Positions 1 through 8,741 of a stretch of 64,000 nucleotides of DNA are shown here, piece by piece. The DNA is taken from NCBI RefSeq assembly GCF_907165205.1, contig NC_058189.1, positions 69,401,815 to 69,465,814 on the forward strand, written 5' to 3'. The notes beneath the pieces were generated by a model that was not told the origin of the DNA, did no database searches, and saw only the letters and a program-made list of their open reading frames with translations. The DNA is from Coccinella septempunctata. Its lineage: Eukaryota > Arthropoda > Insecta > Coleoptera > Coccinellidae. The position numbers were made by a program, and so were the translations under genes. Each line of letters begins with the position of its first letter. Within the stretch, counting starts at the first letter, position 1.

Positions 1-29
1 GGCAAGGAGCTACTGACTCTTCAATTTGG

Positions 30-225
30 TACAAATGATATTTGTACAGACAGTGCCCGGTCAGCAGTCCCACCATCACCCGAAGCTCAGCTTATGACAG
101 CTTTAGCAGTTTTCTGGTGTAGGTCGGTGAAATCATCACGAATTCCTTTGACTGAGGAGTGTTTCTCAAGAGGATAATTCTGTTGTTTTACTCCCATTGT
201 TGGACCGCTGTTGTAAGGCTTCATT
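30..225 (-). mobile_element. LINE 3' fragment (RNase H-type family)
   Basis: This stretch is clearly similar, in the same orientation, to 3753-3925, which encodes the cysteine-rich C-terminus of a non-LTR retrotransposon ORF2 on the - strand. Read that way it covers the GHCRYKYHL-like segment after the RNase H domain. Its frame is interrupted. It is a second partial copy of that family and not a host gene. It probably continues beyond the left window edge. Confidence 0.7.
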
Positions 226-574
226 TAATATTCAAACTACAGGCAGTATACAGATGCAGTTCACAGCAAAGGGAAATACAAAAAATAGAGCAGAAAGGTA
301 TTCCTATGCTATTCGGTCACATGACCTCAGAGATGACGTAGACAATGTCAGGTCCATAGATAAAACAGAAAATAAAAGTTCAGTACATGACATATTTGAC
401 AAAAAACAGTGAGAAATCAATACGTCCAAGTATAGAACAAAGCTCACGAACAAAAACGCACGAACAAACTTTATCGAACCGCACTTACAACCCGCATCAG
501 TAGCCCGAATACACAACCAATTCGCGCACACGCGAGACTGGTTAAAGCATTACCACTGAGGTCTTGCAGTGGGA
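226..574. other. No recognisable feature
   Basis: Short open frames occur on both strands here, but none carries a motif I recognise and none has a plausible splice context. I treat the stretch as intergenic DNA or old repeat. Confidence 0.5.
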
Positions 575-1556
575 CGAACTAAACGCGAACTTCGCGAACC
601 CTACGGGCACAGCGCCAAACCACGCGGTTGAACTGCTTAGGTATGATGCAGCCACTCCTCAGTGCGGTATGGATAATGTCACCAATGTCCGCATCTGCAG
701 CGCCAACCATCTTGATGATATTGCGGTTTTCAGGGCACCATCCTCCTCTAGCTCCCACAATCAGTGGAAGCACCTCTATGATTTAATCCGGGTGAAGTTC
801 CTCAACCTTCTCTAGGAAGGTGGGAGTGGAGTATATAGCTCTCTTAACTGCATAAGCCATGCTTAAAGGCTCTGGGCACTCCCAGCTCACTGAGACGTCG
901 CATACAATGACGTGCTGATCTTTAATTAGCAGAAGGTCGGGCTTTAAGAGTTTCCCTTCTCTGTCCCTAATCCTGGGCTCTCTCGTCACCTGCCAGCCGT
1001 TCTTTATCGCTATATCCTCTAGGCGATAAGCGAGGTGGTTGTGCCTAGCTATTCTTTCCTAGTGCATGACACTGCACTTTTGCAGGATGTGTGAGAGTGA
1101 CTCACGTTGCCTGCATCCTGCCCGGCACACGGCTTCTGGTTCTTGGTTCCACGGCAGGCCAGCAGTTGGTAAACATTTTGACCGCAGCTGTATTGCCCGT
1201 ACATAGTCCTCACCTGACCAGCATCTGGGAGGGTTATCAATGTACGTGTTGCACATCTTGTGGTTCTTAAGTGCATATCCAGTCCGGTGCCATAGTAAGA
1301 TTGATGGAGTTCACTGGCCCTATTAGCGTCCTTCATGGCAGTGGTGGCGTTTGGCGGTTTTATCATCCTGGCCACCCTGTTCATCCAGATTGAGGAGCTC
1401 TCCACGACGCACTTCAGAATTGGCGTAAATCCTCTCAGTCTCTGCATCCTGCGAGAGATTATAATGGGGATTTTGTCCCGCATACAGAATACTCCCAGGC
1501 CACCCTCCCTTAGCGGTGCATGGATGAATGCGTCGTTTACGTGGATGGGATGGGAT
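575..1556 (-). pseudogene. R2-like (restriction-like endonuclease) LINE, C-terminal half
   Basis: Read on the - strand, this is the C-terminal half of a non-LTR retrotransposon polyprotein of the R2/NeSL/CRE-like group. About 1490-1530 encodes the segment APLREGGLGV, which follows the reverse transcriptase core. About 1070-1130 encodes a zinc knuckle of CRAGC...H...C type. From 989 downwards comes a restriction-like endonuclease signature with KPDLLLIKDQHVIVCDVSV, where PD and the second D match the active-site pattern of the R2-type nuclease that nicks target DNA. The frame has a stop near 783 and then resumes (RGGWCPENRNIIK). The reverse transcriptase core itself is missing. The copy is fused at about 1556 to a different LINE, so it is a dead chimeric fragment. 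The RLE assignment rests on motif recognition only. Confidence 0.72.
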
Positions 1557-1799
1557 ATTGGTATTTTCCAAGCCCACAAAAAGGTTCAGGTCCAGCAGGT
1601 GTTAACCTTGATGCTCTTTTTGCGAGTTCATCGGCTTTTTCATTTCCTTCAACACCACAATACCCTGGTACCCATAGTAGAGTCACTTTGTTGTCTCTGG
1701 TCAGTTGCTTCATGGTATTACGGCACACCCATGTCAGCAGAGATCCTTGGCAGTGTGATTCCAGGGACCTCAGCGTGGCCTGGGTGTCCACACATATAT
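1557..1799 (-). pseudogene. LINE RNase H domain fragment
   Basis: The - strand frame contains DTQATLRSLESH, corresponding to the DSQAAL helix of retroelement RNase H, and then VTLLWVPGYCGVEGNEKADELAK, the WVPGH-x-GNE-x-AD block that carries the last catalytic Asp. It is the same family as the copy at 3539-4346, and the sequence after it (GPEPF) matches that copy. It is cut off by the R2-like fragment on its low-coordinate side and by unrelated DNA beyond 1800. Confidence 0.82.
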
Positions 1800-2832
1800 C
1801 TTAATCTGACACGCTTGATTATTTACAATGACCAAATTCTCTCTTGGCCTTCCTATCAACCAGCAAGAGTTCGAACACAATTCGATCTAGAATGACTATT
1901 TCCGTACCCGAATCGGGCAAAAATCACAAAATGAAAATAAATCCCATCAGTTAATCAAATATACGTCGCCCCAAAACGCCCACGCAATTAACTGTAACGT
2001 CACAGCCCAATCGGTCGGATTGGAAGCTGCATGGCCGCTGCAACCGTAAAAAGTTGCAGTGCTCGTCGCATTCATCGGACGCGGAACTGTATGAAAAGGC
2101 ACCGAATCATATTGAAATTGAGCGAGGCAAACGCGCCCGGGCGGCACGTAGGTGTGCTCGGAATCACGCAATAATTATTATCCCATATATTTAATACGGT
2201 TTCGGCGGAACGAACGACGTGATAGGTTGAATAATTCCGACGCTAATACGCGGAGGTTCCGTATTAGCCTAATTGGAACGAAATTTCGGTTTGTTCAACA
2301 TGCGATTCCACGAAATGATGATCGTTATGTATGTGATCATTATATGGGGCGATGTGGGCGTCCGAATCTGGAGGTACAAGGGAGTTTGGAACTCTTGGCT
2401 GCTGGTAATTGAGAAGTGCAAGCTGTAAGGGCGATTTCCTGATTCGGAACAGGTTTTCCGATCATTGCATTCTGGAGTGGGTCCACATTTGTGAGACTTG
2501 AACGAACTGGACGTGAAGTCAATACAGAACAATTTAGTTATGTCTACGAGATATTCTCGACGAGACGAGACTTTTCTCTCCATTCCATTCGAATTTTTAG
2601 TTTCACCTACTTATTCTTGAACCTACAGATTTTAAAAACTGCCACCAGGACCAATTCGTTCCTCTGAGGCACACAAACAAGTCCAAAGAGCTATACTTCT
2701 CTCCCAGTCCAATGTTCTCAGGAAAAAACATAACGTCGTTGAGTAGTTATTCACGAGCTCCTCGATATTCAGGAACAAAGGTTCAGGCTTTCACACTCCT
2801 CTCCAGAGGAAAATTCACTTATCCCAGATATC
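1800..2832. other. No gene; one short repeat end
   Basis: The only known element is at 1801-1855, which carries the CTGACACGC motif and the following CTCTTGGCC block, also seen at 62944-62990. The rest shows only short frames without recognisable domains. I see no exon-like splice pairs. Confidence 0.5.
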
Positions 2833-3439
2833 TCAGATATCAAAAGGATTAAGCTCTGTTGGAGCCCTTTCTAGGTTTTCGGGCTCGTGGTGGTGGTCGG
2901 GTTCGGGTCGCTCCTCGGCTCCCTGCAGTAGGTTGGATTCCTGCTCCACCCGCACTTCCTGTCGGAGCAGACGGTGTTCCTCTGCATTCCCCATGTACTT
3001 GCGTACAGTTCTCGCCGTTCCCAGCAGTACCGCCTTCTGCATGACTATAGATATTTTCGTCCAACTGAAGTTTCCTCAAGTTCTCTGGTAGTTTCTTCAG
3101 TATCAGGCCTGTGAATGATATGACAATAGGGATGGTCTTGATATCTTTCAGCTTCCACTGCCTCCTGGTTTGTTTCTCGAGTTCTCTGTACTCTGAAATT
3201 TTTTCAGTGTGCCTATCTAGAAGATTGTTATTATTTGGAATCGCCACATCGATGAATAGTGTTCTGTACTCATCCTTATTGAGCGATATGAGATCTGGTC
3301 TATTGTGGGTAATGTTCCGGTCTGTGAGAACCGTGCGATCCCAGTAGAGCTTGTGATGTTCATTTTCCAATACAGCATCCGGATGGTAATTGTAATAAGG
3401 AAACTTTTTCGAACTTAGAAGTTGGTGTTTTAGTGTCAA
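2833..3439 (-). pseudogene. RLE-type LINE C-terminus, frameshifted
   Basis: On the - strand the frame reads through NRPDLISLNKDEYRTLFIDV, an RPD...D endonuclease core like that of the restriction-like endonuclease domain found at the C-terminus of R2-related LINEs. This is followed by WKLKDIKTIPIVISFTG. Near nt 3040 a one-base frameshift separates this from the continuing C-terminus (MQKAVLLGTARTV...), which ends in NPFDI and a stop near 2833. The upstream (high-coordinate) side ends in an ATT repeat at 3445-3461. It is a different family from the copy at 575-1556: the motif spacing differs and there is little residue identity. It is a broken 5'-truncated copy. Confidence 0.72.
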
Positions 3440-3538
3440 TTCAATATTATTATTATTATTTGAGCAAGGTTCGTTGTGGCACGATTAGCCTTTCGTGAAC
3501 TGCGATAATGTGGATCTTTTGTTCTCTACCCTACTCAT

Positions 3539-4346
3539 TCATAGGAACCCAAGGAGCTCTACAGTGGTGTTGATAAAACCGACAACATCCCTAGGAGTCT
3601 TGATCGTTACCTCGTGAGTATCCAGGACCGGTTTCCTCATATGAATGGTTCTTAGGCCAGCCAGCTCTGGATACTTGCATACCATGTGTTCAGCTGTTTC
3701 TGTTTCTGATCCACAGAGCCTACAAATCTCATCTGCTGACTTTCCCATAGGCTTTAAATGATATTTGTACCGACAGTGCCCTGTCAGCAGTCCCACCATC
3801 AACCGAAACTCAGCTCGTGACAGCTTTAGCAGTTTTCTGTAGTAGGTCGGTGAGATCATCACGAATTCCTTTGTCTGAGTAAGTCCAGGAGTATTTCTCC
3901 GATTGTTAGACCGCTGCCTTCTATTGGTATTTTTCAAGCCCACTGAAAGGCTCAGGTCCAGCAGGTGTTAACCTTGATGCTTTTTCTGCAAGTTTATTGG
4001 CTTTTTCATTTTCTTCAGCACCACAATGCCCTGGTACTCATAGTAGAGTTACTTTATTGCTTTTGGTCAGTTGCTTTATGGTATAACGGCACTCCTATGT
4101 CAGCAGAGATTCCTGGAACTATGATTCCAGGGACCTCAGCGTGGCCTGGCTGTACGTGGTGATATAGATATGCTCACCTTTGAGGTTCATTTTAAGACAC
4201 TCCTTAGCGCATACGTAAACAGCCCGTGTCTCGGTCTGTAAAATAGAGGGTTCACTTCCCAGGTCTTTAGAGATTCTCAGTTTAGGTCCATATAAGCCAA
4301 TGCCAGTGCCCTTTTCTGATTTTGTTCCATCTAACAAAGGTTCCAA
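3539..4346 (-). pseudogene. LINE RNase H plus C-terminal cysteine domain
   Basis: On the - strand the segment starts with an RNase H domain: DGTKSEKGTGIGLYGPKL is the first catalytic Asp block, and ILQTETRAVYVC carries the Glu. After a frame-broken stretch come NTPGLTQTKEF, GLLTGHCRYKYHL and a zinc-knuckle-like CRLCGSETETAEHMVCKYP, then a stop after LLGFL at 3539. This order is usual for the 3' end of ORF2 in RNase H-bearing non-LTR retrotransposons. The reverse transcriptase is absent and the middle is frameshifted, so the copy is dead. Confidence 0.85.
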
Positions 4347-4985
4347 GTTTGACTATGTCTGCCACCGGGCAATCTTAGAGAATATGCTCAATGGTTTCGT
4401 CCATTGACGATGCTGAGTTTGTATGAGTCCTTTGAAGACATCCGCGATAGATCTGAGATTGAAACTTAAAAATCCCAGCCAGAGGTTGATGTGATTTACT
4501 GGGAGTTCCAAAGATGGCCGTAAGTGAGTAGCGCAAACTCAGGTACCATATCTTCCATGCAGTTCTTATTTCGTATCCAAACTAAAGAATTGTGAACTCC
4601 GATAGTAAGTTCGGCACCAATCATACATACATCTGAAGCCTGAGTATCCAGGCACCGGGCTTGACTGCCCGGTAGGATTTTCATTCATTTTCTCATTCTG
4701 TCCCTGTCAAGTAGTTGATTGGCTCAAAGGTAAGGCTGGTAGCAAACATTTCAGCTTGGAATGCTGTTGCAAGTCTGCCCAGACTGGCTCTGAAATCACA
4801 CAGTGGTATGCTACTATGGTCCAGAGACATGTTTGGTTCTGGATCTGTTAGTGGTAGCAGCGAGAGTCATCATTGCTGAGCAGCAGAGTACTGAAGGTTC
4901 TGTCAGGTCGGATTCTTGTTTCGACCATATCAGTTCTTATGCCCACCACCTCAGCCTCACTATGTGTAAAGTACTAGAACTGAAG
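4347..4985 (-). mobile_element. Probable LINE-derived C-terminal debris
   Basis: The - strand carries a frame with SASSMDETIEHIL followed by a CP residue pair, resembling the His/Cys knuckle at LINE C-termini. The neighbouring frame at 4496-4684 has no motif I can name. Its position directly beside the RNase H LINE and its codon-like composition suggest retrotransposon sequence. The family cannot be named. Confidence 0.4.
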
Positions 4986-6064
4986 TGATTTTGCTTCGAT
5001 AATGCCATAAAAATGCATAAATCAGAGTATTTCAGCGAATTTTTCTTATTTCTCAACGTCCACAAATATTAAATGTAACGTGAGTAGTTCAAATAAGAAA
5101 ATCGCCCGTCATTTCATACAAATATCATCAAACAACTTCTGTCCTCAAAAATGAAGATGTTCTGAACCCCCATTTGATTTTCCGGCTTTATCTGATAGTC
5201 TCATAAATGAAACGCTTCATTCCTTTAAGTGTTCATACTCCATTCAAGAATAATTGACATCCTGGGTGGATGTGGAATATCGAATTCAAGTTGATAATCT
5301 CTTCACAAGAAATCATACTCCTTACGTTATTAACAAATAAAACGAAACGATCTGAAGACTCTGCAGTGCTGAAAACTGAGCCTAATGAAGGGCATTTCAC
5401 GAACGTTTCTATACATTCCGATGATGCCAACTTGAAACATCATTAAGTTTACCTCAGCTGCCGCCGGTAGAGGCGGGCCTCAAAATAATCTTTTGAAGGC
5501 AGTACTTCTTTTACCCGACAGACTGATACTGTTTCTCGTAAATTAAATAGATAAGGCATACTATTCTGGCAAAGAGCTCAGAAGCTTGCCTCTAATCATA
5601 TATTAATGTGGAAATGAGAAATTTTTTTAATTTGTTATTCAGATTAGAATTCTTAGTTATTATTATTATTTCTTTTAAAATTCAGATATCGATGATTTCT
5701 TCCTGTCTTCGGAATCTGGAATAGAAACGAATTCAACTGCTCACAAAGTTATCCGTGCAGGGTACCTCTACCTTGAGAATTGGAGACAAGGAAGGAACAC
5801 GTTACGCATGTTTTGGATCTAACAAAGTTACAAATCAGTATTAGTTGGAAACTTGGGTCTTTGTGCGTCCCTTCGGAACGTTCGCCTTCCGACCTTTCCG
5901 AATTAGGAAAATTCATGTTGTCCCTCATGCTCAAACGGGTCTCGGGATGTTGTCATTCCTGATTGAATTGTTCTGGGAAATTTTATTGATAGAAAAAACG
6001 CAACATTTTTGCTCCTCCGATTCGATGAGATTCAATTTATGATTCTATCCCTTCTCTAAAATTT
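4986..6064. other. No recognisable feature
   Basis: AT-rich DNA with only short frames. I see no domain, RNA gene or repeat termini. Confidence 0.5.
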
Positions 6065-6310
6065 CTGTATGAAAATCTGACACGAGTATATACAAGTTAC
6101 GATTTTTTTTGCATTTTCAAGGGACTGCTGTGACCTTGCTTCATTTATCTTCGAAAGTAGCTTCCTTTGAGTCCAATTAACATGTCTTTTTTTTCAACTT
6201 TTCCGTATGGCTCCAACATGCAAACTATCAGTTTAACATGAATTAATTATCAGAGACACGTAGGGCATATATACACTATCTTAATCTGACACGCTCGAGT
6301 ATGTACACCT
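6065..6310. repeat. Interspersed repeat with CTGACACG / CTCGAGTATGTACA motifs
   Basis: About 6065-6200 aligns to the reverse complement of 46890-47020, sharing TTTGCATTTTCAAGG-like and GTAGCTTCCTTTG blocks. At 6283-6306 lies the motif CTGACACGCTCGAGTATGT, also present at 46757-46780 (inverted) and 47742-47763. It behaves like the end of a moderately repeated element. No coding capacity is visible. Confidence 0.6.
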
Positions 6311-6604
6311 GATGATTGTTTTTTAATCTTTGAAAACCTGCAGATGCTTTTCTCACCGCTGAAAGTGAGTAGATACATCATAGAACTTTTTTTTCTTTCT
6401 ACCATCTGATCTTCAATTGCGTCACTCTAGCAGTTTTGCAGATTAGTAATAGAACTGTCAGAAAACGTGACAAAAGATAGAAACTTCATTTCTTGAGAAC
6501 TACTTCGATCTGAAGCAATAAATAAACAATTTTTTCTACAAGCGTGCGCGTTCAACATTTTTCCCGCACACATTCCAAGTTGCAAAGAGTCACTTTCCCA
6601 AAAG

Positions 6605-6682
6605 GTGCGGGAAAAACGCCTGCTATTTCTTTCCCGCACGCATTTGCGTGCGGGAATGGATTAGCAGGGGTTTTTCCCGCAC
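6605..6682. repeat. Nested GC-rich palindrome 1
   Basis: The outer arms 6605-6625 and 6662-6682 are inverted copies with one mismatch (GTGCGGGAAAAA...). They enclose a second perfect palindrome with arms 6631-6642 and 6645-6656 (TTCCCGCACGCA) and a TT loop. Flanking single copies of the CCCGCACRCA motif lie near 6561 and 6681. The folding is of the arm-within-arm type. No gene is associated. Confidence 0.85.
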
Positions 6683-6880
6683 GCAAATATTATAGAGTAA
6701 ATTAAATTCTATCATGTTTCTATGCACAGAACGTCAACGATGAGAAATGAAGTAACGACATGCAGAATTACGTTTGTCATTATATATCAATTAATCAAAT
6801 GAGATATGATCTGTTTCGTGAAATGGATACATTTATATAACAAGCGCTTGTAGAAAAAATATTGTTCCTAACTCTTGCGT

Positions 6881-6970
6881 AAAGTGTCTTGCCCGCACTC
6901 AACTGCTTACCCGAACTCTGCTTCGCATCGTTCGGGCAACGGCAGTTTCGTGCGGGCAAGTATCACTTTC
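6881..6970. repeat. Nested GC-rich palindrome 2
   Basis: Nested inverted segments pair around a centre near 6923: AAAGTG with CACTTT, CTTGCCCGCAC (6888-6898) with GTGCGGGCAAG (6950-6960), ACTGC with GCAGT, and CCCGAAC with GTTCGGG. It shares the CCCGCAC core with palindrome 1, about 200 bp upstream, which suggests one family or one composite unit. Confidence 0.85.
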
Positions 6971-7892
6971 CGCACTTGATAGGAAAATAACTATTATAGT
7001 GATAGAGCTCAAGTGAAACATTGAACTCGTTCGGAAAGATGCTCCGCAATACCCTCAACTTGTATTACCTCAAGAGACCATACTGTTTTTCGTGATGAAA
7101 TTCAAAAATTCCCTGAGGGGTTAAAAACAGTGATAGCCACTTCGATGATCTGTTCGTTCATTTCTTTCTGAAATTTTTGACAGTAAACACCGACCGAACT
7201 GACCGAAAATGCCCTCTACCGATCGAAAGCTTATAAACGAATATGAATGAACCTCTCAGACCCAACAAACACTCCTTCGAACATCCCTCGAGGATGAAAA
7301 TAACAAGGATAATTTTTCAGCATCGATCCAAAACGTTCCGGCTTCTCATATTTCATTCCAACATATTCTAATGGAGGATAAAAACCCCCAGTGAGTTTCT
7401 CAATAATGCAACGTCGAACAATATTTCAGTTTTCAAATTTTCCTCACTCTCCTTTCATCCTATCGCCGTTCTAAGCTCCTTAACAACGCCCAATTTTCAA
7501 TTTGGCTCGAGATGAGTCGAGATAAGGATCTGAGAGACCTATTTTATATCTAATTCAGGCCGTCATATATCAGAGGCTGCTCCTTGTTAGAATGGAAGCG
7601 AGAGATCGTTTTGCGGATTCTGTTGTGTTTACAATTTTTTGGGGAGGTTGATTGCTAGTTAACTCAGGTTTTCTATATAAACATTGTGTGTTCTTCGCTT
7701 GTTGAAAATTCCCGGAATGTGTTGTACGAGATCGGAATGAAAAATGGGATCCTCTTTGGGGAGAAAAGGAGGAGAGATCGTATAAACAATGCAATAAATG
7801 GATTTGATAATCACTGGAAACTTTACGTGCATCTCATGAGGAAATTCAGAGTCCAATTTAGAAATCTTTCCATTATATGTATACTCCATTCA
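6971..7892. other. No recognisable feature
   Basis: Only short frames on both strands. No known domain or repeat end was seen. Confidence 0.45.
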
Positions 7893-7943
7893 CTTTTATT
7901 TTAGCACTAGGTTGGCAATGGAAGATTGACACATTTCACTCTG

Positions 7944-8228
7944 ATATCGATTGACAATTAATGTCAGACAAAAAGCGACAATTCAGAAGATTTTCAAAAG
8001 TAGATTTTTTCGTCTGATGAAGGAGTCTGATATAGACTCCGAAACGTTACAAAGAATTATAATTTCAACGTTATTTATTTTGAGTTCATTGTCAGGCAAC
8101 AATTTTTTCTAGTTAATTTGCTCCTGACAAATTAGTGCAAGAATTTACGCAGGAGCAAATCGTTGATTTCATTTTTAATTGATTTTGTTTCAGAGATTGG
8201 GGGTGAAAACCCTAAAAAGTTTGTGAAG
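7944..8228 (+). mobile_element. 285-bp retro-inserted element with hammerhead-like core, copy 1
   Basis: The element begins ATATCGATTG and ends GTTTGTGAAG. It is flanked by the perfect 13-bp direct repeat ACATTTCACTCTG (7931-7943 and 8229-8241). The uninserted sequence is present in the paralogous repeat at 30441-31032, where this 13-mer occurs once (one mismatch). Internally it holds a hammerhead-like core at 8014-8045 and an 11-bp hairpin (ATTTGCTCCTG ... CAGGAGCAAAT). There is no ORF and no terminal poly(A). The variable-length target duplication fits target-primed reverse transcription. A Penelope-like LTR or retrozyme-type element is my best inference; a SINE is the alternative. Confidence 0.8.
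8014..8045 (+). ncRNA. Hammerhead ribozyme-like core
   Basis: CTGATGA (8014-8020), then one extra A, then a perfect 6-bp stem II (GGAGTC/GACTCC) with a 7-nt loop, then GAAAC (8041-8045). These are the two conserved core strands of the hammerhead in the right order around stem II. A 5-bp stem III can be drawn with AACGT near 8074. Stem I is weak, and the extra A before stem II is not canonical, so self-cleavage is uncertain. Confidence 0.5.
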
Positions 8229-8741
8229 ACATTTCACTCTGTTTAGTACGAAAATGTGGGGTTATGAAGCTTGTCAAAACAATTTTGGATTTTAAATCAA
8301 CGCTATGCTGCCCGTTCTACGTAAAAGTTTCTGTTATTACGTATTTCATCACAATGTCGAATCTCTTCGAAAAATATGTGACGAAAAAAAAGTTTATACA
8401 AACTTATTGAAGGCATACCAAATCCAGTTATTTGCATGGAAAATACAAGAGATCAGTATAATATCATAATATGCACTAGCTTGAGGAGAGTTAATGTTCG
8501 ATATCTTCTTTGGTTAAAGTTTGAATACGTTACATCGGTTGTAGATTTCAAAAATATTATCCCGAAGATGAAATGCATATGATGCAGTGTTTGGGAATGG
8601 GTATCTCCCGAAGGAATTAACAGATAATTACAAGAATGTTAAATTCTTCAACAAAAATCATCTTGCATCAATAGAAGTAAAAGGAATTGAAGGAAGTTTC
8701 AATCAAGATGAACTTCACCTATGAACAAAAATTTCACATGA

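Larger units (their letters stand above)
7893..8741 (+). repeat. Repeat family A, copy 1 (contains nested insertion)
   Basis: Apart from a 285-bp insertion and one target-site copy, this segment matches the reverse complement of 30441-31032 along its length. It starts at CTTTTATTTTAGCAC and runs through the CCGTTCTACGTAAAA, CAAATCCAGTTATTTGCATGG and GAGGAGAGTT blocks. It has no coding capacity or obvious terminal inverted repeats. The first 35 bp recur alone at 9345-9376 and 48928-48964. The class is unknown. Confidence 0.85.

Noticed and set aside
564..815. 83-codon + strand frame
   Set aside because: Shadow of the R2-like endonuclease coding sequence on the - strand.
1335..1895. 186-codon + strand frame, the longest ORF in the first kilobases
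   Set aside because: It is the reverse of LINE RNase H and R2-like coding sequence; the - strand carries the recognisable motifs.
6605..6970. Integrated parvovirus-like terminal hairpins
   Set aside because: The folding is superficially similar, but no viral coding sequence is near and the palindromes are internal, two in a row, without the expected genome between them.
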